64,000 bases of DNA from Linum tenue. Its lineage: Eukaryota; Streptophyta; Magnoliopsida; Malpighiales; Linaceae. Made by a program: the position numbers and the translations under genes. The notes below the pieces were generated by a model. The model saw only the letters and a list, made by a program, of their open reading frames with translations. It was not told the origin of the DNA and did no database searches. Shown in pieces: positions 48,147 to 58,987 of this stretch. Numbering within the stretch: the first letter of the stretch is position 1; every line of letters starts with the position of its first letter. The stretch covers positions 10,508,937 to 10,572,936 of the forward strand of contig CAMGYJ010000009.1 in NCBI GenBank assembly GCA_946122785.1, written 5' to 3'.

Positions 48147-51100
48147 ATGAGAGCCAGATTGGTTGTGTTCCCGCTTCGTGGAAGGAACTGGTGCTTCTCC
48201 AGATCTCTCGACCCTTCCCTTAATCACCATTCCTCTTCATCCGCCTCCCCTTCTACTATCCGGGATCTCTGGCGCAGCATCACTTCCTCTGGCTCCTCCG
48301 CCCCTCACAATGCCCAGCTCGTTGTCGATTTCATCGCTAACAAGATGAACAGAGCTTGGATGGGTATGGAGAAATCGCCCGAGGGCACTCTCAAGAAGAA
48401 GATTCACGGGTACCAATTTACTTGCCCTTCTCTCCGTCTATCGTGTTGGTTTTCTCTCCCATTACTTGGGTTCAGAAAACAGGCTTCATTTTCATATCAT
48501 TTGCTTCTACGCGTGAGTAGGGTAGGTTTGAAGCTACTGGCGCGGGTTAAGCCGTCGGAGATTTTCTTGAAGTCCATATCCAGGGACGTCACCGATGTTG
48601 AAATAGTATACCCCGTCAGGTCCTTTACTCGACTCTGTGCTCTTGTTCTTCTTCCTTAAGCTTGTTCCCTTTTCCGTCCAATGATTGTTTCTTGGCATAT
48701 TTTAGAACTAGAAATAGTTCTGTCAAATTGATTATTACTTCGTTAGAGATGCTTGAGTTTCAGAATATTTTTAGGAATACACGTAAGAGCACCAGCTCTA
48801 GATTGTCTGCAACCACAGCACAATGGAAACGCTTTGCGGTTCATCTGAGCATTTTAGTGTAGCCCTTAAGGCCGTAGCCCTGTTTTGGAAAGTTGGATTT
48901 CTTAGTACCAACCCTCTTTGACTATATAGTAAAATGGATGAGAGTTCTGGTTTTGCTGAGGACTGCTATATACCTGTTCTGGCAAGGTAGGTCTATGAGA
49001 AGCTCATCTCTTCTCAACTTTGTATGAGTAGGGAATTTAAGATGATAAACTTACCTTGACCAGCGGGAAGCGCTTCTGTTCTATATATAATTGAGGTGAG
49101 ATTGAATTGTCCAACGAAGGTCTGTCGTTTCAATAATCTATTAAACTGATGAGTTCGAAGCTCAGTGACAGTTGCAATGACTGTGAGTTCAGTATCTGTA
49201 GTCAGAAGGGATGGTTTACTATTCAATTTTTATATCCGAATGTACTCCTTCAGTTGCACTGACTGAACTCTCCAGACTGATGAGTGGGAAAGCTTCTCTT
49301 GATTTTAAGACATAGTGCATCTAGCTATTGTTCGAGTCTTGTTTCCTTCAGTTTATTCAAAATTCTCAAAATCTTAATGTCTTCTTCTTATGACATTCCG
49401 GCTCACTGTGAATCTAGACTTATCAGATTCCTAGTGCTCTTACTTTTTTTGTTCTAATTATATGCTGTATGCATCGCTCATACTGTAAAAGAGATGTACA
49501 ATGCCAGAGAGATAATAGATTGCATGAGACACATCATCAGTTATACCCATCTCATTTGTTATGTTCGAATCTTTTATTTCATCTATTGCAGTTTAAATGC
49601 ACGGCTTGTGCGACGAAGATTGCGCCATATTGCAATTAGGTAAGTACTTCTTGTACTCTTAAAATTTTGGATGCTCCCTTTCTCCCATTATAATTGCGTC
49701 CTCTGAATCATACATCTTGTATTCTTTCAAGAACTCTATCTCCTTTTACTGCCGAGGGGTCAGCATGATTCTCTTACCAGCTTTAATGAAATAAGCATCG
49801 TGCCTGCTTGGCTGCTTGTTCTGGAGGTTTATATGGATACACTGCCTGTGTTATGATGAGCATATCTTGTTGGCTTACGCTTGGTAGTGTACGTTTGTAA
49901 CTTAAACCTGTACTTATGATGCATCGCTTTAGTTCAATCTGATTTAAGAATGAGTAATCATAATTACGTCTATGAGATCCAAATTTTTAGGGGAAAAAAT
50001 ATTATTCCCTTGCTATGAGGCTACTATGTTGTTGTATGTCACTAAATTTTGTATTCCAATCGTCAGGTACTAGGCCAGTTCGGTAATAGGTCTGGGAAGA
50101 GTTGGCAGATTTTTGTTTTGCTTTTTTCTTTGTACTTGTTTCATTTATGTATTTGCATAGTCTATTACGTCTATATTGGCTCTAATGCTGTCTGATTTTC
50201 AGAGGAGCTTCCATCCACAAGAAATACTTCTATGGTTCAGTAACATTACTTCCACTGACATCTGCGTTGAGTGTACGTATGTGTTTATAGTTTGGTTTCA
50301 GTACACGGTGCGGTTCAGATGTTCCTGTAATCAACTGTAATTAAGTGTTTCATACTTGAGGATTTATTGATCTATCACTTCTATGTGATGCAGGTTTTAC
50401 CTCTGCCCAATATACCATTCTTTTGGGTCTTATTTCGAACTTATTCTCATTGGCGAGCGCTGCAGGTCTGTAAACCATTACAATATTCTGAAAAGATGAA
50501 TTACAAATCTTTGAAGAGAGGATTATTTCACGCATTTATAAGTAGCCTGCTTATAGATGGGACATGTGTTCTGTGGTTGACTTGGACAACAATATTGCTT
50601 AGGAGTTGAGTCTCCGTGTTTGTTAATTCTCATCTTTTCTTGAATATTCCAAAAAATAAATAGGGAAGTGAGACACTCCTTAAGCTGGTGTCTGATCACT
50701 CATGGTCTGAAAAATGTGCGGATCAAAATGGTGGACAAGGTCAAACTGAGAAGGGGGACGACAGCTCCAAGGATAAAGCCCCTTCTTCACAAGGTTCTCC
50801 ATGGGTGAGTCAGAATGCAATTTTAGCAATGAATGCTACTGGCCTCTGTATTATTTTGGCTTCAAGCTGAATGCACTTGAGTTTCCTCTGTTTGGATTAT
50901 TGAATAACCTTAATTTTGCTTCATTTCAAGTTTTCAACATGTCATAATTCCTTTGACGTTCATGGTTTACATCAAGGAGCATCTTATGCTAACCAGGTGG
51001 ATTCAGTCTAGTCACGTGTGTTTTGGCTAGCTTGAGGAGCATATGATGTGTGTACTTGAGTGTCTTTACGCAGATTCATTTTAGTTTATCAGTTGAGTCG

Positions 51101-51622
51101 GTACAGAAAACGTGGGTTCGTTCTTGAAAGAATAATTCTGAAATGGTTTGGCACCTCACTACTTAGAATTACGATGACTGACCTTGATTCGGCTTTGCAG
51201 AATAGTTTAAGAATGTTGTAATCTTTACTGTAAGTTATTCGGGTAGACCTCTTGAAAGCCCATAGATGTTATTGCTACTTGCTACTGGTTTTACGTACGT
51301 ATATAGAGTTAGCCAGGGTTGTTGCAGTAGGAAAACCGTCACCCTATTGTCCAGCGGGCTGATGTTGTATTGCATTGCTGATAAATGTTCAATACATGCT
51401 GGTGCTGTCATGTCATGGTTGCTGTTTATTTATTGGCTTCCGTGGCTGTGAAGCCTTAAGTTCTGAAGATACTTGCAGGTGTTGCAGCCATCAAGGGAAC
51501 TTCAGGAGATCATCGTCGGGCAACCTGAAGATAATGATGTTAGCGAAACTGCGATCGCTAGTGTTTGCGAGATGTATGGGCTAGATGCCAAAGATGTGTT
51601 GAAGTTTAAGAATAACATGTAA
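48147..51622 (+). CDS. Mitochondrial K+/H+-exchange-related (Mit_KHE1 family) protein
   Basis: Seven exons join into 278 residues: 48147-48409, 48521-48619, 49592-49639, 50203-50272, 50394-50465, 50664-50804, 51479-51622. It starts MRARLVVFPLRGRNWCFSRS and contains RVKPSEIFLKSISRDVT, LVRRRLRHIAIRGASIHKKY, then a hydrophobic segment with LPLPNIPFFWVLFRTYSHWR, the hallmark of the family defined by yeast Mdm38/Ylh47-linked K+/H+-exchange proteins. A Gln/Asp-rich, variable loop precedes a conserved C-terminal helix (ELQEIIVGQPEDND). The family is linked to mitochondrial cation homeostasis, but the plant protein's function is not settled. Exon 2 uses an acceptor inside an open intron frame (gtgagtag|GGTAGG), chosen because it restores the GLKLLARVKPSE alignment. 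Confidence 0.85.
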
Positions 51623-52209
51623 TGTAGGCTGGTAGTGTTTACTTTAATGTGCCTTGTCTGTTCTTGTATATCTGCGGGCATCATTTGGTCTTAAGTGATT
51701 GTAGTAGATTACGTAGGCTTTTATAGATGAGATCATGAGAAGCAGAGCAACATTCAATTCTTGTTTTGTTTACTTCGACCAGCACAAAGCAAGCAAAGTA
51801 GGAAGAGGGGTTTTGTTTTGGGACGAATGCTCCCTTCCCTGGCTACCACTTTATCGACATTCTTTTAAGACCACTTGTCACTTTCGTTGATACAATGAAA
51901 AGAGCTACCAAAAAGCCAGAATGAGATAGTTGCATGAACACAAGCTCAAGTAGTTGTAGTACAAAATTTTGACCAAGTTTCACCAAGGCATGGTTACCAT
52001 GCTTGCCTTCCATCAGCCGCTTTCAACATCACTTCCTCTTCATACATCAAATTAATCATGCTCTCATTGAGGTCAAAGAGTAACCCCGAACCTACAAGCG
52101 CTAAACACCCAACAGTCCTATGGGGCTACACTGTTAAGAAGAAAGATAATCAGAAAGGTCTGGTGAAGAACCTACAGAAGGCAGCGGCAGCAGGTGCTCA
52201 TGCCGTTCA
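51623..52209. other. Convergent 3' ends of two genes
   Basis: The plus-strand K+/H+-exchange-related gene and the minus-strand APUM23 end only 587 bp apart. Nothing else is seen; the two 3' UTRs probably fill most of the interval. Confidence 0.6.
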
Positions 52210-55200
52210 CTATTTCCAAGCTTTCAACTGCCCAGTCTTCCCCTTCCGTTTCTTCCCCTGCATCTCTTCCGATAGGAATGGCGTTTTTGGAGGACCATCA
52301 CTTGCTGATTCAACCTTCTCCTTGTGCTTCTTCACTCTCTTGCCGCCCTTGGAATCAACATCTTTGGCATGTTCCTCCGAGGGCAAGTGATCAACAATCT
52401 CCTCCCTTTTCTTTCGTTTTCTTGAATGTGTTGTTGCATCCTCAGTTTTCCCAAATGCTGCATAAAACTCGTCGTATGTTGCTTGTCTCGACTCTTGCTT
52501 TGATCTCCATAGATCAGGACGCTTGGCATATCTATAGCACAATGGCAGACCCAAAAACAAAATAAACATGCAGAATGTAGAAGTTGAGCAAGCAAGCTGA
52601 AGCCCATGAACATAAGAACTGCACACAAGTTAACTTAATGAAAATTGAAGTAGTGCAGCACGCATACCCATCAATATCCAGCTTCCTTAAGAGGTAGAGG
52701 CTTTGCTTTGCCTTGGAGTGTTCCAGCGCTTGTTGCACTGTTGCCAAGTCTGATGCTATGGCCTCTCTCAATGACAGGTTACTCACGGTAAAGCACTTCT
52801 CAACAGTGAAGCAACCAGACGGGTTTTTTGCCAGCTCGCCAAAATGTCCTTTTAGCCTGTCAAGATTGTATACAGACCAAACAACACCATTTTTTACACA
52901 AATGTCAAGCGAGAATATATATATATATTAGAAACAAAACTCCTAAGGACTTGAATGCCACAAACTTTGAAATAACTCTCCGCTTGTGCTTGGCAGAGAT
53001 GTCTGAATCTAAAAATGCTTCAAGAACACGAGCTCCCCCAGCATCCTTTGCGACTTTGAGGATCTGCTCCGTTTCCATGCACGTGAGACTCTTGATATAT
53101 GGCTCTATGAAGTCCTGCCAATGGATCAACAAGGAGACATCAATGGAATTAACAAGTCAGCAACATAAATCACAAAAATTCATCATAAGATTATCCGTGA
53201 GATGCAACTTACACTTGGAAATTTAAAAACTGCCTGTAGAATCAGAGAGCCCATAACATGCATCTTAGAAACATTTGGCCATTCCCAAGAGGACTTGTCC
53301 TCACATCTGAAGTAATTTTCAAGAAACAATATTCTGGGAATAATGTATCTTGGAGACTCGTCCGACCCCACACGCACTGCATCCGCAAGAGCTTGGCAGC
53401 ACTGTCCAACAAAAAGTGGGCAGATCTCATTATCAAAATGAAGCCTTTCAAAAATGCCTTTTCAGAAATCAAAAATGTCAGATCAAAGTTTCACCTCAAG
53501 TCCATGAGTTTGAAGCCTTTGACTAGCAGCTACGAATGAAGCAATGACTCCTGAACACCCCATTTCTAGTAGATCTTTACATTTAGGGCCAAGTTCCTTC
53601 CAGATCAACTTCACCTATTAGTCATAGAGAATGAGTGGAACAATATCCATCAACTGGGGGGGAAAACATGCTTGGTTTGAAAGATTGAATCAAATCTTAA
53701 TTACAATTGCCATTAACCAACATGGGACAAGATAGATTACATACTTGTTCTTCATCTCTTGTATAAGAAATTAATGCTTGAACCACAAAGTTCCCACATT
53801 TATCAGATGAAAGCTCAAACAGTGAATTCCTAAAGAGTTTCATGAACAGCTCCTCATACAGACATTCAGGAGCCACTTCCAAGATTACCTGCACAAGTGT
53901 TAAAGCTTGATTAAGTAAAATTACAAGGATAAGAAGCAGCTCAGAAAAACATAGACTACATGTTATAATCCAAAAGAGAGTTTGTTAAGGTAGCAGAAAG
54001 GAAGCAAACTTCATATATGCAAGATCAGTCAGAAATTGGTTGCAGCAGGAAACTAGCTACAATAAGGGTCATTACACTATTCACTTATTGGTTATTTGCA
54101 TAGCCTTGCATCCAGAAAGGATTATGGAAAATGGAACACAATCCTAGAAAAAAGGATGCAAGTAGAGAAAATAATAGTAGAGCAACCACAGAAAATAACA
54201 TACTCACTTCCATCAAGCGGCTAAACGCAGGTTCTTTCATAAGCTTCACAATATCCCTAGCAATCGTCTTGTCTATCAAGTTTCCTTCAATTAAGTTTTG
54301 GTTTTTGCAGCCAAGCAGGACCGGTATTACATGCAATAACTCTTCATTATCCCCTGCAAGCAACTTCAAAGCTGTCTGCAACAGGAAATGTTCATTATTA
54401 GTAGGCAGATTCACATGATTAAAAGTTTTAGACAAAGCAGTTACATAAAGGGAGAACACAAAAACACTTAATGCCAGCAATCAGGTCCCAGAACCTTGAT
54501 GGCAGCAGCAATGGATAACTGAGGATTATCTTGATTGACTGGTTACATTAAATATGGTAAGAAAAACAGACAACTCCACCACTATAGACTTTTACAATAA
54601 TGAACCGGAATATATACCTAATGCTCATCCATTTGCAACAATAAAGTGCTACTACAAAAATATATTTCCAAATCCAGAAACAATGGTAATATAAGGTGTT
54701 ATGAACCAACTTTAAACAGCAAGAAGACACAAAATTGGGCCATATTCAAGCATACCTGCAGGACCAAACTGCTACATTGATCCACTAGGATGCTTCTGCT
54801 GTCTTCTCTGGTATGTTTCAACATTGCTGATACAATATCTTTAAGCAAACCAGGAAATCCCTGGTGAATATGCACAGAATCACTACCACCTACTCGAGAT
54901 GCTTGGAGGTTTAAACGATTAGCCAGAGCTGAGGATGACTTTACTCCATGAAATTCCGGGGAATCCAACCGTACACCCCCACAGAGACATAGAAGTGTAC
55001 GAAGAACATGAGATCCATGCTGGTTACACATCATATCAATAGGGTTGGCTGCAATCCCCTGAATGACAAAGGAACATCATTTGTCAGGGGGAAAAATGAT
55101 AAAAATCACTAAAATTCGTGTTTTCTCAGGAATATAGATGGAGGAAATACAGTCTAATTCATACCTGGCATACGGAATTTAGAGTATCTTCTATAAGTGA

Positions 55201-55816
55201 ATAGTAATCATTCTCCTGAACAAATGTAGCTACAGACTTGAGTGCTGTCTCAGCCACATGAGAACCACATCTATCAGTTGCGATCATAGGGAACAATTCT
55301 GCACAACTTCGGAGAAAACCACAGAGGTGGTCCACATCGGATCCTTCGAGGAGGCCTTGCATAGTATGGCTTATTATATAATCAGTTGCGAGCTCAAATT
55401 CTTTCCCTTTAGCTTCTTCAAGAGCATTGCTGCATATTACTGACCGCTCCTCTAATTCAATCTCACTACTTTCGAAAAGGTTTGCAATCTCCGAGAAGTA
55501 TGTTTTTGTTTCCGGGTCAATTTGATTCCTACGAAAGAAGCAGTGTTCTAGTAAGAGGCAAGCTAATCATAGAAATGGGTCGAAAACGCGCAAGGATACT
55601 GAAACATTCACCATTTTACATTTAGCGTCCCGTTTTCAAGTACCTGACAACGGTTGGCTGTGGGTCTGCATTCAGTGAATTTTTCACCTTGTTTCTCCCA
55701 CCCTTCCCCATTGAACCCTGGTTGTAGAAATTACTATTATCCCTACCCATCGAACTACTTCTAAGCAAGCTAGCAAATTGATTGCTGAATAAAGCTCTCA
55801 GACCTGCACAAACCAT
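52210..55816 (-). CDS. APUM23: Nucleolar pumilio-repeat RNA-binding protein APUM23
   Basis: Ten exons join into 706 residues: 55816-55644, 55528-55165, 55058-54756, 54375-54208, 53888-53745, 53614-53495, 53401-53213, 53114-52966, 52856-52668, 52531-52210. The ATG at 55816 puts MVCAGL 22 residues before MGRDNSN, the same spacing as in the Arabidopsis protein. Degenerate Puf repeats include DRCGSHVAETALKS, NQHGSHVLRTLLCLCGGVRL, SDKCGNFVVQALIS, AGGARVLEAFLDSD and PSGCFTVEKCF. A typical LRKLDIDGYAKRPDLWRS follows, then a Lys/Arg-rich tail (HSRKRKKREE, KKRKGKTGQLKAWK) consistent with nucleolar targeting. APUM23 binds pre-rRNA and is needed for 27S/35S processing and leaf polarity (family knowledge). 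All splice sites are GT-AG. Confidence 0.93.
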
Positions 55817-56481
55817 ACAGCACGTAACCCATGTCAAAATTCGTCGACCAGCGGAACAGTGAAAATCACACAATTAGACACATAAATGAAAAATCCACCA
55901 TAGCTGCACTGTCAAGAAACTAGGCTTTACACAAGAGTAACGGAAGAACTCAATCTTTAGGCGAGAAGGAAGCAGAGTGAAGGTTGGCTTCGAGGAGCAA
56001 CGCGGACGTAATTCAGCGGGTGAGGACGGGAAAAGAAAAAGGAGAAAATACGGCACCTTAAGTCACCCGAGCAAATTCGTGTGTGAGCTGCTTTCCCGTT
56101 TGGCGCTTTGGAAATCTGCAGCTGCAACTGGGGAGACGAGTAAGTTCCTTCCTTCTACCTGTGCTTAAACAACGAATTCAAATCCTATTCCGTCGGCGAG
56201 CCAAAACCTACATTAAACCCCTCCCGCCGCTTACGAGCAAGAAGACGGGCGGGGCGGGCGGGAGTCCAGCGCGGCAGCATCGGCACCAGGCTTGGCCACA
56301 AATGGGCCGAAGAGAAGAGAGGGAACTTCGGCCCATATAGGGAATCTCCAGCCCCACAGAGTAGTGGTACCGTATTTTGGGGCGACCTGAGTACTCTTTG
56401 TTGGACCTAAGCTACACAAGCTATACCTAGCAACAAGCGGGTTGTGTAGGTTTTGGTCTAAAATCTAAATCGACCTACTTA
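55817..56481. promoter_or_regulatory. APUM23 leader and promoter region
   Basis: This interval lies upstream of the minus-strand APUM23 start. Open frames on both strands carry no known domain. It ends where the first transposon of the 56.5-59 kb cluster begins. Confidence 0.4.
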
Positions 56482-56810
56482 CTTACTAGTAGGGGTGGTA
56501 TACGGTCCGGTCCGGTGAAATTGGACCAAATTGATCCGGTCTCAGTCCGTTCTTTTTGGGAATATAAGGACCAAAGATTGGATTGTATACAATCCGGTCT
56601 TGATCCGGTACGGTCCCAATTTTATCTTGATTTTAGGTGTTGAGGGTCTCTTATCCGGTCTTTATCCGGTTTTTTACCTCAAATCTAAGCCCGAATATGA
56701 GATTGCATTGTTTGCTATTCGATCCCAGTCCGGTCCCGGTCCGGGTTATACGGTCCGGTTTTGGGTAAAACCAAACAGTCCGGGACCAAATAACCAGCCC
56801 TACTTACTAG
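56482..56810. mobile_element. hAT-type MITE rich in CCGGT words
   Basis: The element at 56490-56802 (313 bp) begins TAGGGGTGGTATACGGTCCG and ends CCAAATAACCAGCCCTA, so the ends pair as TAGGG(G/C)TGGT. It is flanked by an exact 8-bp duplication, CTTACTAG (56482-56489 and 56803-56810). The interior is filled with ggtccggt/atccggt repeats. No coding capacity. Confidence 0.88.
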
Positions 56811-57252
56811 GCATATTTAGTCTATCGGGCGTATAGTAAGCCTAGTAGTCCCCTGTTTACTTAGTAACTAGGACTTTCCATGTTGTTATTATTCTATTAT
56901 CAAACGTTATGCTACCATCACACCTTTCACGTGGTGTTGACTTATAATCATTCATAACCATGCCCGCATTGGTGTTAGATATGACCACAGCCTGAGGGAT
57001 ATTTGGTATGTATTTCCGGGAGATTTAATAGTATGAGAGCAATCAGACGTCTATATTTAAAACATGATAAGACACATATGCATAATTCAAGGTGGTATAT
57101 TCTCTTACATATTAGGATGTTGGGATGGACCAGGTCTGATCCTAGTATTTTGGCTTCTTTGTTAGGTGTATGATATGAGTATGCTTTATTGTGAACTCAC
57201 GATGCGATGATTTTCTCATTCAGCTGAGAGTTGACCCTCTTTTACTCTGCTT
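56811..57252. other. Intergenic spacer between two transposons
   Basis: Nothing recognised: no gene-like frame and no repeat ends. Confidence 0.5.
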
Positions 57253-57553
57253 ATGTTTGTCAAGAACCAGTTGATCCCAATAACTCGAGTTGTTGAGAGA
57301 GGTTCAATCGTGGATCATATACCACAACACTAACACGCCCCCTCAAACGAAAGCCACTCACAAGGGCTTGAAGTATGCACAGGTCTGAAGACAAGAATAC
57401 CATGTGCTTAACAAATGGGGTCATCGGGAATCGAACACAAGACCTCTCGGTCACAGAGGCTCTGATACCATGTCAAGAAATAGTTGATCCCAATAACTCG
57501 AGTTGCTTGGAGAGCTCCAATTGTGGATCATATACCACAATACTAACAATGTT
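57253..57553 (-). mobile_element. Complete TRIM (terminal-repeat retrotransposon in miniature)
   Basis: Two 78-bp direct repeats lie at 57258-57335 and 57471-57548. Read on the minus strand they start TGTTAGT and end TTGACA. Directly after the minus-strand 5' repeat comes TGGTATCAGAGC, the primer-binding site complementary to initiator tRNA-Met. Directly before the 3' repeat is a purine tract, TTTGAGGGGGCG. The 291-bp unit is flanked by identical 5-bp target duplications, ATGTT (57253-57257 and 57549-57553). It encodes nothing, so retrotransposition must have used proteins from another element. The two LTRs differ at several positions, so it is not brand new. Confidence 0.92.
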
Positions 57554-57737
57554 ATGTGTAAGCAGATCATCAACAATATCAGTAGATAACCACATAGCTA
57601 CAGGCAAAGCTAATAGTTTGAAGGTATGATGGGGTATGATCTTCAACTATTTTGTGCTTAGATTGCTACCTAGGATTTTGGCCATGGATCCACACATTTT
57701 TTTAAAAATGGTTTAAGAACCTTTCTACATGTATGTA

Positions 57738-58987
57738 TGCAATAGTAGGGGTGGCAGTCGGTCGGTTTCGGTTTAACCGAAAACCCGGTTATCGGTTAAA
57801 CCGAGCCGTCCCTATAGCTGCCGACTACCGACCGTGAGGTGTGTCACAGTTAGCCGGCCAACCGACCGGTCGGTTTCAGTTTAAGGCTCGGTTAGCCGGC
57901 CAACCGGAAAATGTAGCTTTTCTAAAAAAAAAAAAAGGAAATATGCTGCACCACTCACTCCCAACCCCTCTCACTTCTGGATTCTTCTTCTTCCTTTCTT
58001 CCAGAGAAACCCGCCGGCCGCCGCTAACCTATCTCTCTCCCTACTCTCTCTCGATTCTCTTCTTCCTTTCCAGAGAAACCCGCCGTCGCCGAGTACGTCT
58101 CCACGCCGGCCCAGCTCCAGGCAATCGTCGGAACTCATCCCCGATCGCGAATTCGACGAGGCAGATGGCGCAATCGGAGAATTTGGCCGCGGTGTCGGTG
58201 GAGAAGGTCTGCTTGGGGAGGGCGCGGAGGATCTTCTTCTTCACCCCCTTGTTGGCCTGCGAGGAGCTCGGGGCCGGCGGATCTTTGCCGCCTTCCGCCG
58301 CGGCGGCGGATCCGGAGGAGAAGCGGCGGATCCAGGCGCAGCAGGCGACGGCGACGAGGCCCAGGACGCAAATCAAGGCGCAAAGGAGCGCGGCCAGTAT
58401 GACGACGAAGTCGGAGTCCACCGGCGGAGCGGGTGGCTCGGAGGAGTCCCCGGCTGTCGTTGTCGGCGAGGAGCTCACCGAATCCAACAGTCTGAATGGA
58501 CGAGTCATGTGAATGGAATGGGGAGGAGCTGTAGAGAGAGAGAGGGGAATGGGAAGAAGGAAATGAAGGTTTAGAGAGAGAGGGGGAATGGGGAAATTTG
58601 GGGGATAGGGATTTTGGAATTGGGGATTTTGGGGTTTCTGATTTCAGAAGGCATCGCGGAGAGGGAAGGAATGATTTAGGGGTCTCTGCCCTCTGGTTTG
58701 TTTCGTAGAGAGAACAGAGGAGAAGGAGGGAGGGGGAAGGGGGAAGGGCTGGTCGGTGGTGACTGGTGAGAAGGGGGAGATGAAGTGGAAGGGCAGGGGT
58801 CGGTTAGCCGGTTAACCGCCGGTTTCCGACCCCGGTTAGTCAGCTAACCGGCCCCCTAATAATCCCCACCGCCAACCGACCACCCTCTTCGAAACCGATT
58901 TTTCGGCTAGCCGAAAACCGATCAGTTCGGTTGAAACCGACCGGTTAGCCGCTAACCGAAAAACCGTCCGCCAGCTCTATGCAATAG
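57738..58987. mobile_element. Non-autonomous hAT element carrying a captured gene fragment (Pack-hAT-like)
   Basis: The element at 57746-58979 (1,234 bp) begins TAGGGGTGGCAGTCGGTCGG and ends CCGTCCGCCAGCTCTA, so the ends pair as TAGRGSTGGC. It is flanked by an exact 8-bp duplication, TGCAATAG (57738-57745 and 58980-58987). Both subterminal zones (about 57760-57915 and 58795-58960) are dense in CGGTTAACCG/AACCGG words. The GC-rich middle, about 57940-58790, is unlike the ends and contains the 5' part of an ATL-type RING-H2 gene in antisense. No transposase is encoded. Confidence 0.88.
58100..58508 (-). pseudogene. Captured 5' fragment of an ATL-type RING-H2 ubiquitin ligase gene
   Basis: From ATG at 58508 the minus strand encodes MTRPFRLLDS, a membrane helix at about residues 33-57 (DFVVILAALLCALICVLGLV), the ATL linker NKGVKKKILRALPKQTF, and the first half of a RING-H2 domain (AKFSDCAICLVEFAIGDEFR RLP). 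The match to ATL8/ATL80-type E3 ligases stops at about residue 130, before the remaining zinc-binding Cys and His residues. After that the frame continues through unrelated Arg-rich sequence to about 58041. A full ATL of this type has about 200 residues, so the fragment cannot form a RING and should lack ligase activity. It lies wholly inside the hAT element at 57746-58979. Sequence up to about 58780 resembles the source gene's leader. Confidence 0.85.

Noticed and set aside
55874..56056. An upstream coding exon for APUM23
   Set aside because: The GTGCAG near 55805 looked like an acceptor, but the ATG at 55816 reads through it and reproduces the Arabidopsis N-terminal spacing, so no extra exon is needed.
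57420..57480. A tRNA-like segment with a B-box-like word
   Set aside because: It is the primer-binding site and internal region of the TRIM retrotransposon; no acceptor stem or full cloverleaf can be drawn.
58041..58508. A functional ATL ubiquitin ligase gene
   Set aside because: The RING is cut off before most of its zinc ligands and the sequence lies inside a transposon, so it is a captured fragment.
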